From NCBI RefSeq assembly GCF_029637705.1, contig NZ_CP121252.1, positions 1,984,001-2,048,000 of the forward strand: DNA of 64,000 nucleotides, read 5' to 3'. Made by a program: the position numbers and the translations under genes. Below are positions 34,281 to 45,822 of the stretch, piece by piece (position 1 is the stretch's first letter; each line of letters starts with the position of its first letter). The notes beneath the pieces are model-generated. The model had not been told where the DNA came from, did no database searches, and saw only the letters and a list, made by a program, of their open reading frames with translations. This DNA comes from Citricoccus muralis. GTDB lineage: Bacteria > Actinomycetota > Actinomycetes > Actinomycetales > Micrococcaceae.

Positions 34281-34449
34281 GCGCGACCTACTCCTGACAT
34301 GTCGGTGGCAAAGACTCTGAGTCAACACTAACGCCGCGTTCGAGTTTGCGGGGATTTTGAGTCACGTTCACGGCGAGCCTTGAGGTTAAAGTCCAGCATG
34401 AAACTCTCCCCGCCCTTCAACCTGAAGGTGAGACCCCTAAGAGATTGAA

Positions 34450-34521
34450 TGTATACACAAGTTAGGTTTTTCACCCAGAACTCCCCCGCGGGAATCGCCG
34501 CACCGTGATTTACTGTATACA
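34450..34521. promoter_or_regulatory. Two TGTATACA palindromes in the parA-prpR intergenic region
   Basis: Perfect 8-base palindromes TGTATACA at 34450-34457 and 34514-34521, 64 bases apart centre to centre. The second ends 8 bases before the prpR ATG and could overlap the -10 region, so the transcript may be nearly leaderless. GntR/FCD repressors bind short palindromes with a central T-A-like step; these are good candidate operators for PrpR, for autoregulation and possibly for DNA looping. Bases 34329-34529 contain no gene. Confidence 0.55.
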
Positions 34522-34529
34522 CTGGCACT

Positions 34530-35225
34530 ATGCGGGCTAGTGATCGTGCTTACACTCAACTGCGGGACGAGATCATGTCTGCGTCTCTAGAACCGGGCAC
34601 CGTACTCACCGAAGTGGAGCAATCCGAACGTCTCGGCGTCTCGCGTACTCCTGTTCGCGAAGCCCTCAACCGGCTCCAGGCCGACGGGCTGGTGGCCAGC
34701 CACCGAGGCCGTGGCCTGACAGTCACCACCATCAGCATGCACGTGGCCGATGAGCTCTTCGACATTCGGCTCGCTATCGAGCCACTGGCCGTCCGCCGCG
34801 CGGCCGACGCCATGTTGGATACGGCATCCGACGCCACCGAAGCACGGGCCCGCTTCCAGGATTTGGCATTACGTTTTCGCACCGCGGAGCAGCAATGGCA
34901 CGACGCCGACCAGCCGGCGGTCGAGGATTATTACGACCTGACCCGCCAGCTCGATCGTGCCGTCGATGAGACCTGCGCGAACCCCTATCTGGCGCAGATT
35001 CTCACCGGACTGCGGCTCCATCTAGCCCGCCTGCGCCGCTTATCCCAGCATGACCCGGCTCGACTGGCGGCCTCCGCCGGCGAACACGCCCGGGTAGCTC
35101 AAGCCATCGCCGCCGGCGCCCCAGACCTGGCCGAAGCCGCATCCCGGATCCACCTCCAGTTGGCCCTGCAGCACCTGCGACTGCGGATCAAGGACGATAT
35201 CGACAGCCCGCAAGACCCTGAGTAA
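34530..35225 (+). CDS. prpR: GntR-family (FCD) transcriptional regulator of the prp genes
   Basis: A 231-aa regulator. Winged helix: YTQLRDEIMSASLEPGTVL and the recognition segment SERLGVSRTPVREALNRLQ near residues 35-53; the C-terminal FCD ligand domain contains DIRLAIEPLAVRRAA and a His-rich end (HARVAQAI, HLQLALQHL). It is upstream of prpDBC and probably responds to propionate-derived metabolites such as methylcitrate. Candidate operators lie just upstream. The symbol is used for position; the E. coli PrpR is of an unrelated family. Its 3' end carries one copy of a 17-base direct repeat. Confidence 0.75.
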   Translation: MRASDRAYTQLRDEIMSASLEPGTVLTEVEQSERLGVSRTPVREALNRLQADGLVASHRGRGLTVTTISMHVADELFDIRLAIEPLAVRRAADAMLDTASDATEARARFQDLALRFRTAEQQWHDADQPAVEDYYDLTRQLDRAVDETCANPYLAQILTGLRLHLARLRRLSQHDPARLAASAGEHARVAQAIAAGAPDLAEAASRIHLQLALQHLRLRIKDDIDSPQDPE

Positions 35226-35247
35226 CCCCACAAGACCCTGAGTAACC
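35211..35247. repeat. 17-base tandem direct repeat at the prpR-prpD junction
   Basis: CAAGACCCTGAGTAACC occurs at 35211-35227 and again at 35231-35247, period 20. The first copy encodes the C-terminus QDPE and stop of prpR; the second is noncoding. It looks like a small slippage duplication that lengthened the intergenic gap to prpD. Confidence 0.85.
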
Positions 35248-35266
35248 ATGCAAGAGAGGATCAGCA

Positions 35267-36784
35267 ATGATCAAACATTCCGTGCGAGTACACCGTTCTG
35301 AAGAAAATCTGCAGCGCGCCGACCAAATGGCCTGGAAGATGGCCGAGGTCGCCGTCGATCCGGTCGCCGTCGAGCCCGAGGTCGAAGAGATGATCATTAA
35401 CCGGATCATCGACAACGCATCCGTGGCCATTGCCTCACTGAACCGCGGCCCCATCATTGCGGCCCGGGCGCAGGCCACCACACACCCCGCGACCGCCGGC
35501 GGAACCGGCGCCCAGATCTTCGGTATCGACGGCGCGTTCTCCCCCGAGTGGACCGCTTGGGCTAACGGCGTGGCCGTGCGCGAGCTCGACTATCACGACA
35601 CGTTCCTGGCCGCCGAATACTCGCATCCCGGCGATAACATTCCGCCGATTCTCGCCGTCGCTCAGCATACCGGATCCACGGGTACTGATTTGATCCGCGG
35701 CATCGCTACTGGCTACGAGCTCCAGGTCGACCTGGTGCGCGCGATCTGCCTGCACCAGCACAAGATCGACCACGTTGCCCACTTGGGACCTTCCGCTGCC
35801 GCCGGCATCGGCACCCTGCTGGGTCTCGACGCTGAAACCATCTTCCAGGCCATCGGTCAGGGTCTGCACACCACCACCGCCACACGACAGTCCCGCAAGG
35901 GCGAAATCTCCACGTGGAAAGCACACGCACCGGCCTTCGCCGGCAAAATGGCCGTCGAAGCGGTGGACCGCGCCTTACGCGGGCAGACCTCCCCTGTGCC
36001 GATCTATGAAGGTGAAGACGGCGTGATCGCTTGGCTGCTCGGCGGTCCGGAGGCCCGCTACGAGGTGCCGCTGCCGGGTCCGGGCGAAGCCAAGCGCTCT
36101 ATTCTGGACACCTACACTAAGGAGCACTCCGCCGAATACCAGGCCCAGGCCTGGATTGATCTGGCGCGTAAGCTACACACCGAACACCCCGAGGCCACAG
36201 ATCCGGATCAGGTGGAGTCGATCGTCATCAAGACGTCTCATCACACTCACTATGTGATTGGCACCGGCGCCAACGACCCACAGAAGTACTCGCCCACGGC
36301 CTCGCGCGAGACCCTGGACCATTCGATCCCCTATATCTTCACGGTGGCTCTGCAGGACGGCGCCTGGCACCATGTGGACTCTTACTCCCCCGAGCGCGCC
36401 GGGCGTCCCGACACCGTGGAGCTGTGGCACAAGGTGGTCACCGAGGAGGACCCGGAGTGGACGCGGCGCTACCACTCGCTGGACCTGAACGAGAAGGCCT
36501 TCGGCGGAGCCGTGGAGATCACTCTGAAAGACGGCACCGTGCTGCGCGATGAGATCGCCGTGGCCGATGCCCACCCGCTGGGTGCCCGCCCGTTCGGCCG
36601 CGAGCAGTACATCCAGAAGTTCCGCACCCTGGCCGAGGGGTTGGTCGCCGAAGAGGAGATCGCCCGCTTCCTCGAGGTCGTCCAGCGCACTACCTCCCTC
36701 GGTGCCGGAGAGCTGGATCAACTCAACATCACCGCTGCTCCCGGCGTCATCGACCTGGCAGCAGCACCGAAGGGACTGTTCTGA
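35267..36784 (+). CDS. prpD: 2-Methylcitrate dehydratase
   Basis: A 505-aa MmgE/PrpD family enzyme that dehydrates 2-methylcitrate to 2-methyl-cis-aconitate. Seen: [25 protein letters not shown] near residue 100, [33 protein letters not shown] and [16 protein letters not shown], all conserved in PrpD. AGAGGA lies 7 bases before the ATG. The next gene starts one base after its stop, so prpDBC form one operon. Length is typical. Confidence 0.93.
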   Translation: MIKHSVRVHRSEENLQRADQMAWKMAEVAVDPVAVEPEVEEMIINRIIDNASVAIASLNRGPIIAARAQATTHPATAGGTGAQIFGIDGAFSPEWTAWANGVAVRELDYHDTFLAAEYSHPGDNIPPILAVAQHTGSTGTDLIRGIATGYELQVDLVRAICLHQHKIDHVAHLGPSAAAGIGTLLGLDAETIFQAIGQGLHTTTATRQSRKGEISTWKAHAPAFAGKMAVEAVDRALRGQTSPVPIYEGEDGVIAWLLGGPEARYEVPLPGPGEAKRSILDTYTKEHSAEYQAQAWIDLARKLHTEHPEATDPDQVESIVIKTSHHTHYVIGTGANDPQKYSPTASRETLDHSIPYIFTVALQDGAWHHVDSYSPERAGRPDTVELWHKVVTEEDPEWTRRYHSLDLNEKAFGGAVEITLKDGTVLRDEIAVADAHPLGARPFGREQYIQKFRTLAEGLVAEEEIARFLEVVQRTTSLGAGELDQLNITAAPGVIDLAAAPKGLF

Positions 36785-36785
36785 G

Positions 36786-37736
36786 ATGCTCTACGCTCAC
36801 ACCACCGCCGAGCAGAAACGAATCCGGTTACGCCAGATCCTGCAGCCCGGTGCGGCAGCCCCGTTTCCGGGGGCATTCACCCCGCTCACTGCCAAGCTCA
36901 TTCAGGACAAAGACTTCCCCGGGGTGTACATTTCCGGGGCCGTGCTCGCGAATGAGCTAGGCCTGCCCGATATTGGGTTGACCACGCTGACCGAGGTCGC
37001 AGCCCGCGGTGCCCAGATCGCCCGGGTCACCGATCTACCCGCTATCATCGACGCCGACACGGGATTCGGTGAACCGATGAACGTGGCCCGGACCATCCAG
37101 GAATTCGAGAACGCCGGGCTGGCCGGCTGCCATATCGAGGACCAGATCAACCCGAAGCGATGCGGTCATCTGGACGGCAAGATCATGGTCGACGAGCACA
37201 CCGCCACCCAGCGGATCCGTGCTGCGGCTGATGCCCGTCGTGACGAGAATTTCCTGATCATGGCCCGCACCGACCTGCGCGCCACCGATGGGCTCGACAC
37301 AGCCATCGACCGCATGCGTGCCCTGGTCGATGCCGGAGCCGACGCCGTGTTCCCCGAGGCGCTGAAAGACCTCGGTGAATTCGAGCGGGTCTGCCAAGCC
37401 ATGGCCGAACTCAACGTCCCGGTGCTAGCCAATATGACCGAGTTCGGCCAGTCAGACCTGTTCACCCGCGAGCAACTGGCGGATGCTGGAGTGGCGATGA
37501 TCATCTACCCGGTGACACTGCTGCGCTCGGCCATGGGTGCCGCAGAGCGGGTGCTCGACGCCATCACCGCGCAAGGAACCCAACAGTCCCAGGTGGGGCA
37601 GATGCAGACCCGCGCACGCCTCTACGAACTCGTGGACTACGCCGACTACAACCGCTTCGACACCTCCGTCTTCAACTTCCAGGTTCCCTCACGCGGAACC
37701 ATGGAGACGGACACTGCAGAAAAGGAGCAGTCATGA
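36786..37736 (+). CDS. prpB: 2-Methylisocitrate lyase
   Basis: A 316-aa isocitrate lyase superfamily enzyme that cleaves 2-methylisocitrate to pyruvate and succinate. The active-site loop reads EDQINPKRCGHLDGK near residue 118 (Cys in K-R-C-G-H); IIDADTGFGEP holds metal-binding Asp residues. The start at 36786 (MLYAHTTAEQKR) is one base after the prpD stop; the longer frame back to 36549 is a shadow of prpD. It overlaps prpC by 4 bases (ATGA). Confidence 0.94.
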   Translation: MLYAHTTAEQKRIRLRQILQPGAAAPFPGAFTPLTAKLIQDKDFPGVYISGAVLANELGLPDIGLTTLTEVAARGAQIARVTDLPAIIDADTGFGEPMNVARTIQEFENAGLAGCHIEDQINPKRCGHLDGKIMVDEHTATQRIRAAADARRDENFLIMARTDLRATDGLDTAIDRMRALVDAGADAVFPEALKDLGEFERVCQAMAELNVPVLANMTEFGQSDLFTREQLADAGVAMIIYPVTLLRSAMGAAERVLDAITAQGTQQSQVGQMQTRARLYELVDYADYNRFDTSVFNFQVPSRGTMETDTAEKEQS

Positions 37737-38884
37737 CCGATGCAACGGAGATTCGCAAAGGCCTCGCCGGAGTCGTGGTGGACACCACCGCGATCTCCAA
37801 GGTCAACCCCGATACCAACTCGCTGCTCTACCGTGGCTATCCGGTCCAGCAGTTGGCCGCCACGCAGCCGTTTGAGGCGGTCGCCTACCTGCTCTGGAAC
37901 GGTGAGCTGCCCGACGCCGATCAGCTTGAGCGGCTCCGCGCCACCGAGCGCGCCCACCGAGGCCTCGACGATCAAGTCAAGGCCACCCTGGACCGGCTTC
38001 CGGTGGATACCCATCCCATGGATGCGGTGCGCACAGCCGTCTCCATCCTGGGCGCTCAGCACCCCCGCGCCGAAGAATCCTCGGTGGAAGCCGAACAGGC
38101 CAAGGCCGAAGAACTCTTTGCCGCGCTTCCGGCGGTGGTTGCCTATGAACAACGACGACGCCGCGCCGGCGGACCCACCGATCCGATCGCCCCGCGCGAT
38201 GACCTAGATTATTCGCAGAATTTTCTGTGGATGACCTTCGGTGAGGAAGCCCCGGAGCCGGTGGTCGACGCGTTCCGCGTGTCGATGGTTCTCTACGCGG
38301 AGCACTCGTTCAACGCCTCGACCTTCACCGCCCGAGTCATCACCTCGACCCTGTCGGACCTGCACTCGGCGGTCGTGGGAGCCATCGGCGCACTGAAAGG
38401 ACCCCTGCACGGTGGTGCCAACGAGGCAGTCATGCACACCTTCGACGAGATCGGGATCCGCCCGGAAGAGTCCGAAACCGAAGCCCGCGAGCGCGCCACC
38501 GCATGGATGGAGCAGGCGCTGGCCGACAAGAAAAAGATCATGGGCTTCGGCCACAGGGTGTACAAGAACGGCGACTCCAGGGTGCCCACTATGAAGCAGG
38601 CCCTGGATGCCATGATCGAACACTACGGCCGCCAGGAGCTGCTCGGGCTGTACAACGGTCTGGAACAGGCGATGGCCGAGGCCAAGGACATCCAGCCGAA
38701 CCTGGACTATCCGGCCGGCCCCACCTATCACCTGATGGGCTTCGACACCGAGCTGTTCACGCCGCTATTCATTGCCGCGCGCGTGACCGGCTGGACCGCT
38801 CACGTCATGGAGCAGCGTGCAAGCAACTCCCTGATCCGCCCGCTCTCGGCCTACAACGGCCCGGACGAGCGCACCGTGAGCTAA
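37733..38884 (+). CDS. prpC: 2-Methylcitrate synthase
   Basis: A 383-aa citrate synthase family enzyme condensing propionyl-CoA and oxaloacetate. Catalytic segments: LYAEHSFNASTFTARV (His), GPLHGGANEAVM (His) and FDTELFTPLFIAARVTGW (Asp region), with GHRVYKNGDSR between. PrpC and citrate synthase cannot be told apart by these motifs alone; operon context favours PrpC. It starts in overlap with prpB and is followed by a hairpin terminator. Confidence 0.92.
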   Translation: MTDATEIRKGLAGVVVDTTAISKVNPDTNSLLYRGYPVQQLAATQPFEAVAYLLWNGELPDADQLERLRATERAHRGLDDQVKATLDRLPVDTHPMDAVRTAVSILGAQHPRAEESSVEAEQAKAEELFAALPAVVAYEQRRRRAGGPTDPIAPRDDLDYSQNFLWMTFGEEAPEPVVDAFRVSMVLYAEHSFNASTFTARVITSTLSDLHSAVVGAIGALKGPLHGGANEAVMHTFDEIGIRPEESETEARERATAWMEQALADKKKIMGFGHRVYKNGDSRVPTMKQALDAMIEHYGRQELLGLYNGLEQAMAEAKDIQPNLDYPAGPTYHLMGFDTELFTPLFIAARVTGWTAHVMEQRASNSLIRPLSAYNGPDERTVS

Positions 38885-38915
38885 ACCGGCCCACCCACGG
38901 CATCACACACGACGG

Positions 38916-38946
38916 CGCCCTCCCTCTCACCGTGAGAGGGCGGGCG
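38916..38946. terminator. Hairpin between prpC and the convergent lipoprotein gene
   Basis: An inverted repeat with a 14-position stem (one mismatch) and a 3-base loop: CGCCCTCCCTCTCA (38916-38929) pairs with TGAGAGGGCGGGCG (38933-38946). It lies 31 bases after the prpC stop and 15 bases before the end of the convergent gene, so it could stop transcription from both sides. No strong T-run follows. Confidence 0.55.
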
Positions 38947-38960
38947 TCGCGTCGTCACGG

Positions 38961-39851
38961 TCACCCCGGCAGCGGCATGTCCTCATCAGCCGGTTCGTCG
39001 TACTCGATCGACCGGAGATTATCGGTGGTCGTCTGGTACCTCTCGTCCTCGAGGAATGCCGCGACGGTGTCTTCGCGTCCAGACTTTCCGGTGAGGTACT
39101 CCATCAACTCCTGGGTGAAAATAACCGAAATCAGCGTGGTTTCGCCTTCGTAATTTCCAGACAGCGGTGCAAAATAGGCCCACCCTGGCTGGCTAGCTGG
39201 ATCGCTGTCGCCCGTCTCGGGCGCCTCCGGAGAGGAGACAATTTCCGAGACCGTCCGGTACTCGCCGGTTTCCCACCCCATGTCTTCAACATTGTGATCA
39301 CGATCGTTCGCGCCCAACCACTGCACATTGGTGCGGAGGTAAACATGTTCGGCGCTATCGCGGCTGGGCAGATCCAACTCCTCCACATGGACAGTTCTCC
39401 AATGCTGAGCTCGCCAGCCGTCCGTATCGATAGCACCAGCGTGGAGAATCGCGTTGACGGTGATGTCGCCCATGGGGCTGGAGATTTCTATACTTTCACG
39501 CGCCACACCGTTGTACTGGTTGCTGGAGGCATCGTAGCCGACGGTCTCCGCGGTCCAGCCCTCGGGAACCTCGAAGCTGAACGTTCCACCTTGGGACGTG
39601 AACGTCTCCGTGGCAGGTGACTCCGCTGCGTCGTCTGATCCGGAGGTATCGTCGCTCGGCGATTGGGAGGGATCTGGCGTCCCCGCATCAGACTCTGAGG
39701 GTTCGTTGTCGGTCGGTTCCGTGGTGACGGTGACGGTGTCGCTCGGTTCCGCGTCAGTGTCGGCATCGGATGAACATGCAGTGACGGTCAGCCCGAGCAC
39801 AGACGCGAGCGCGAGCACACTCAGGGAATGACGTCGTGAAGTTGCAGCCAT
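38961..39851 (-). CDS. Lipoprotein, paralogue 1 of a tandem pair
   Basis: A 296-aa protein with a signal peptide and lipobox (GLTVTAC, Cys near residue 26), then an acidic Ser/Thr/Pro/Asp-rich linker of about 60 residues, then a folded domain opening with ETFTSQGGTFSFEVPEGW. It shares that domain and the linker style with the next gene, which lies 29 bases upstream; the two are tandem duplicates. Expected location is the outer face of the cytoplasmic membrane. No function is known to me. The pair is between prpC and xerD, where related genomes usually have neither. Confidence 0.75.
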   Translation of the reverse strand: MAATSRRHSLSVLALASVLGLTVTACSSDADTDAEPSDTVTVTTEPTDNEPSESDAGTPDPSQSPSDDTSGSDDAAESPATETFTSQGGTFSFEVPEGWTAETVGYDASSNQYNGVARESIEISSPMGDITVNAILHAGAIDTDGWRAQHWRTVHVEELDLPSRDSAEHVYLRTNVQWLGANDRDHNVEDMGWETGEYRTVSEIVSSPEAPETGDSDPASQPGWAYFAPLSGNYEGETTLISVIFTQELMEYLTGKSGREDTVAAFLEDERYQTTTDNLRSIEYDEPADEDMPLPG

Positions 39852-39880
39852 GATGATTCACCTTTCGCTGAGGCCGAATG

Positions 39881-40741
39881 CTACTGAATCGGCATATCCT
39901 CTTCGGCGGGCTGTTCATAACTCATGGAAGCGAGAATCTCGCGGGTGGTCAGATACCACTCGTTCTCCAAGAACGCCTCGACGGCAGCGTCCTGTCCCGT
40001 CTCGCCGGTGAGTCCCTCGATGAGTTCTTGGTCAAAGGAAACGCCGATGAAGCTCGTTTCCCCGGCCCAGGTACCGGGCAGCGGCGTCCAGTAGGCCCAG
40101 CCGGCCAATCGGACGTCGTTGTCCGTCTCGCCCGGCTCAAGATCCTCGTCTTGGCTGACCACGCTGATGTTCATTCGGTAGTCGCCGTCGTCCCAGCCCA
40201 CACCTTCGAGGTCGATGTCCTCGTCCTGTTCACCAAGCCATTCAACGGCGGTGCGCAGGTAGTTGTGCTCCCGGTCGTCGTGCAGGGGAAGGTCGGTGAG
40301 TTCCTCGACGTCGACCAGCTCCCAGTGCTGGGAGCGCCAGCCGTCGCCCGAGGTGGGTCCGTTGTGCACCGCACCGGAGATCACGATGTCGCCCTGGGGG
40401 CTGGAGATCCGGAAGACCTCGTACGGCGCGCCGTTGTAGTCGACATTGTCGGTGACGTACTCGGTGGTTTCCGCCGTCCAGTCCTCGGGCACCTCGAAGC
40501 TGAAGGTGCCGCCTTGGGTAGTGAAGGTCTCGGTGGCCGGCGCCTCATCGGTCGGCTCGTTCTCCGTGGGTTCACCGATGTCATCCGGAGCGGATGCGGT
40601 GGCGGTTTCGGTGACGGTGTCCGTCGGGGTGGGGTCCTCCTCCGGTTCAGAAGCACAGCCGCTGACCACCAGGCCGATGGCGGCAGCCAGCGAGAGCGCA
40701 GGCACCCACGGACGCTTGTTCTGTCGGTGAGTATTCACCAC
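39881..40741 (-). CDS. Lipoprotein, paralogue 2 of a tandem pair
   Basis: A 286-aa protein with signal peptide and lipobox (GLVVSGC, Cys near residue 29), an acidic Thr/Glu/Pro-rich linker and a domain starting ETFTTQGGTFSFEVPEDW, almost identical in this stretch to its neighbour. Both domains then share the pattern YNG, ISSP-G-DI, W-x-QHW and W-x-x-Y near equivalent positions. It is the upstream member, so probably the first gene of a two-gene transcript. Function unknown. Confidence 0.75.
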   Translation of the reverse strand: MVNTHRQNKRPWVPALSLAAAIGLVVSGCASEPEEDPTPTDTVTETATASAPDDIGEPTENEPTDEAPATETFTTQGGTFSFEVPEDWTAETTEYVTDNVDYNGAPYEVFRISSPQGDIVISGAVHNGPTSGDGWRSQHWELVDVEELTDLPLHDDREHNYLRTAVEWLGEQDEDIDLEGVGWDDGDYRMNISVVSQDEDLEPGETDNDVRLAGWAYWTPLPGTWAGETSFIGVSFDQELIEGLTGETGQDAAVEAFLENEWYLTTREILASMSYEQPAEEDMPIQ

Positions 40742-40784
40742 GGCGAACCTCCTAGGACGTGATGTTCCTCACCGTACCCACCGG

Positions 40785-41776
40785 CTAACCGCGAGCGCGA
40801 GGGTGGCTCGACGCATAGATTTCGCGCAGCGTCTCGGCCGTGACCAGGGTATATACCTGCGTCGTGGTGACCGAGGCGTGGCCCAGCAGCTCCTGAACGA
40901 CACGCACATCGGCCCCGCCCTGCAGCAGATGAGTGGCGAAAGAATGCCGCAGCGTATGAGGCGACACCTCGACGTCGAGGCCCGCCCGCTCGGCCGCGTT
41001 CTGCAGGATGGTCCAGGCCGATTGGCGAGAGAGCCGACCACCACGTTGGTTGACGAACAAGGCGGCCGTGGCGGTGCGTGTGGTGGACTTGCGACGAGAG
41101 GAATCGCCCGCTTTGGCGACGATGCCGGGCCGGCCGCGCACCAACCAGGCGTCGAGTGCGGCGGCAGCGTAGGAGCCGAGTGGGACGATGCGCTCTTTGG
41201 ACCCCTTGCCGAAGAGCCGCACCAGAGCGGGGCCTCGTTGATCGCCGTCCGTGCCCTGGGGGTTCTCCCCGATCGCTGTGCTGATGTCGTCGACGTCGAG
41301 ACCCACCGCTTCGGAGATGCGGGCCCCGGTGGAGTACAGAAATTCCAGCAGGGCGCGGTCGCGCAGCCCGGCCGGAGTGTCCGTGGACACCGCCTCCAGC
41401 AGGGCCGTGACCTGGTCGATGCTCAGCGCCTTGGGCAGCCGCTGGCCCGGCTGCGGTGGGGCCACGTCGGCGGCGACGTCAGCGGTGACCAGGTCTTCGA
41501 GCAGCCAGAACCGATGTAGTCCGCGCACCGCCACCAGCGTTCGAGCGGCCGAGCGGGCGCTGAGCGCGCTACCGCCGTCCGTACCGGAGGATACCGCCTG
41601 CAGGAAGCCAGTGACGTGGTGAGTGGTGATGGACTCCGGCTCAAGCACCCGCTGGGTGTCCAGGTAGCGCAGGTACCGGGCGGTATCCCGTCGGTAGGCG
41701 GCCAGGGTGTTCGCACTGAGACCGCGCTCCACGGCGAGATGGTCCAGATATGCGTCGGTGACCTGCTGCAACGACA

Positions 41777-41780
<4 letters not shown>
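40785..41780 (-). CDS. xerD: Tyrosine recombinase XerD
   Basis: A 331-aa site-specific recombinase resolving chromosome dimers at dif with XerC. The catalytic domain shows [16 protein letters not shown] (Arg), [17 protein letters not shown] (His-x-x-Arg), [12 protein letters not shown] (His, then Tyr nucleophile). The N-terminal SAM-like domain starts [23 protein letters not shown] 25-residue insertion ([22 protein letters not shown] area) between the first Arg and the beta-sheet is longer than in E. coli XerD but common in actinobacteria. GTG at 41780 or ATG at 41777 overlaps the NUDIX stop. Confidence 0.92.
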
Positions 41781-44082
<2,302 letters not shown>

Positions 44083-44097
44083 TCACTCTACACCCGA

Positions 44098-45822
44098 TTA
44101 GGCCCTTGTGAGTAGCTCGCGGGCGTGTTCGCGGGCAGAATCCGAGTCGGCGTGTCCGGCGAGCATGCGCGCCAGCTCGCTGACGCGGTCCTCGCCTTCC
44201 AGCACGGTGACGTCGGAGGTGGTGAATCCGGCGTCCACATCGGCGTCCTTGACCACCCTGAGGTGCCGGTCCGCGAAGGCCGCGACCTGAGGTAGATGGG
44301 TGACGACGATGACCTGAACGTGCTGCGCCAGCCGGGCTAGGCGTTCTCCGATCTGCACGGCTGCCTCACCGCCGACGCCGGCGTCGACCTCATCGAAAAC
44401 GAAGGTCGGCACCGGGTCCGTGGCAGCCAGCACCACCTCTAACGCCAGCATGACGCGGGAAAGCTCACCACCGGAGGCGCCCTTGCCCAGGGGCCGCGGG
44501 TCTGATCCGGGGTGGGGCTGCAGCAGCAAAGCGACCTCGTCGGCCCCGTGTGGCCCCGGCTCGGCGGCCGGCTCCACCTGCACGTGGAAGCTCGCTGAGG
44601 GCATAGACAGCGCCCGCAACTCCGTGGTGACCTGTTCGGACAGCTGTTCACCGGCGGCGCGGCGCAGCTCGCTCACTTTCGCCGCTTGCTCGGTAACCTC
44701 GCTGGCCAGCCGCTCCACATCCTCGGCCAGTTCATCCAGTCGGTCGGTATCGCTGTGAAGCTCATCCAGGCGCGGGCGGTGTGTTTCCGCATAGGCGATG
44801 ACATCGGAAATTTCCGGGCCGTAGAGCCGCATGAGCCGAGTCAGTTCCGCTAACCGGGCTTGGGCGGCGTCCAGCTCGGCGGGACCTTCCTCATCCAGTC
44901 CGGTGGCGTAGCTGGCCAGCTCCGCGGAAATGTCTGCCAACACAATACCGGCCTCGCCCAACCGCTGGGCGGCCTGGGTGAGCATCTCATCGTCGGGGCC
45001 TTGCAGTAGGGCCTGACGGGCCGCCTCCACCAGGGCCTCGGCCGAGGGGGCGTCTAGGTCATCGTCGGAGCCAGACAGCCCGGTGCGGGCGGTCAGTGCG
45101 GAGCCGCGCAGTTCCTCGACGTTCTCGAGGCGCTGGATCCGCTGCCGCACCTCTTCGTCTTCCCCGCGCGTCAGTTCCGCTTGATCGATTTCCTCCAGCG
45201 CCCGCTGCAGGGCGTCGGCTTCACGAGCCCGGTCCTGCTGGTTCTCGGAGATCTCGGCCAGCAATGTCTGCGCTTCGCGCCACTGCCGATACAGGTCGGT
45301 GTATTCCTGAAGGGCACCGGCCAGCTCGGACCCGCCGAAGGAGTCAAGGGCGTGCCGTTGAGCCGCTGTGGAACGTAACCGCAACTGGTCGGTTTGTCCG
45401 TGCACCGCCACGGCTTGCGCACCGAGCTCACCGAGTAACGCCACCGGGACCCCACGGCCACCAGCGGTGGCCCGCGAACGGGTGGATCCCGCACTCTCGG
45501 TCATGCTGCGGGTAATCACCACGGAAGCTTGTCCCTGATCGCCGGTACCCGCGTCACGGTCGACGACGCCGCCAGCCTCTTCGGTGGCGTCCAACGCCGG
45601 ATGGTCAGCCCGTAGCGCCAGGCCTGCTTCTACACTGGCCCGGTCCGCGCCCCGACGGATGGCCCCGGCATCGGCGCGGGCACCCAAGAGAAGGTTCAGG
45701 GCGGTCACCACCATGGTCTTACCGGCACCGGTTTCACCGGTCACCACCGTGAAACCGGGGTCGAATTCGACGTGCGCCTGACCAATCACGCCAAGAGAGG
45801 AGATCGACAGGTACTCAAGCAT
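44098..45822 (-). CDS. recN: DNA repair protein RecN
   Basis: A 574-aa SMC-like ATPase for double-strand break repair. Walker A: FTVVTGETGAGKTMVVTAL near residue 30; ABC signature LGKGASGGELSRVMLALE near 450; Walker B TFVFDEVDAGVGGEAAVQ near 482. Coiled coils lie between. A Gly/Arg/Ser insertion after residue 85 (VITRSMTESAGSTRSRATAG region) is usual for the family. Lies 22 bases upstream of pyrG and overlaps nadK by 8 bases. Confidence 0.94.
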   Translation of the reverse strand: MLEYLSISSLGVIGQAHVEFDPGFTVVTGETGAGKTMVVTALNLLLGARADAGAIRRGADRASVEAGLALRADHPALDATEEAGGVVDRDAGTGDQGQASVVITRSMTESAGSTRSRATAGGRGVPVALLGELGAQAVAVHGQTDQLRLRSTAAQRHALDSFGGSELAGALQEYTDLYRQWREAQTLLAEISENQQDRAREADALQRALEEIDQAELTRGEDEEVRQRIQRLENVEELRGSALTARTGLSGSDDDLDAPSAEALVEAARQALLQGPDDEMLTQAAQRLGEAGIVLADISAELASYATGLDEEGPAELDAAQARLAELTRLMRLYGPEISDVIAYAETHRPRLDELHSDTDRLDELAEDVERLASEVTEQAAKVSELRRAAGEQLSEQVTTELRALSMPSASFHVQVEPAAEPGPHGADEVALLLQPHPGSDPRPLGKGASGGELSRVMLALEVVLAATDPVPTFVFDEVDAGVGGEAAVQIGERLARLAQHVQVIVVTHLPQVAAFADRHLRVVKDADVDAGFTTSDVTVLEGEDRVSELARMLAGHADSDSAREHARELLTRA

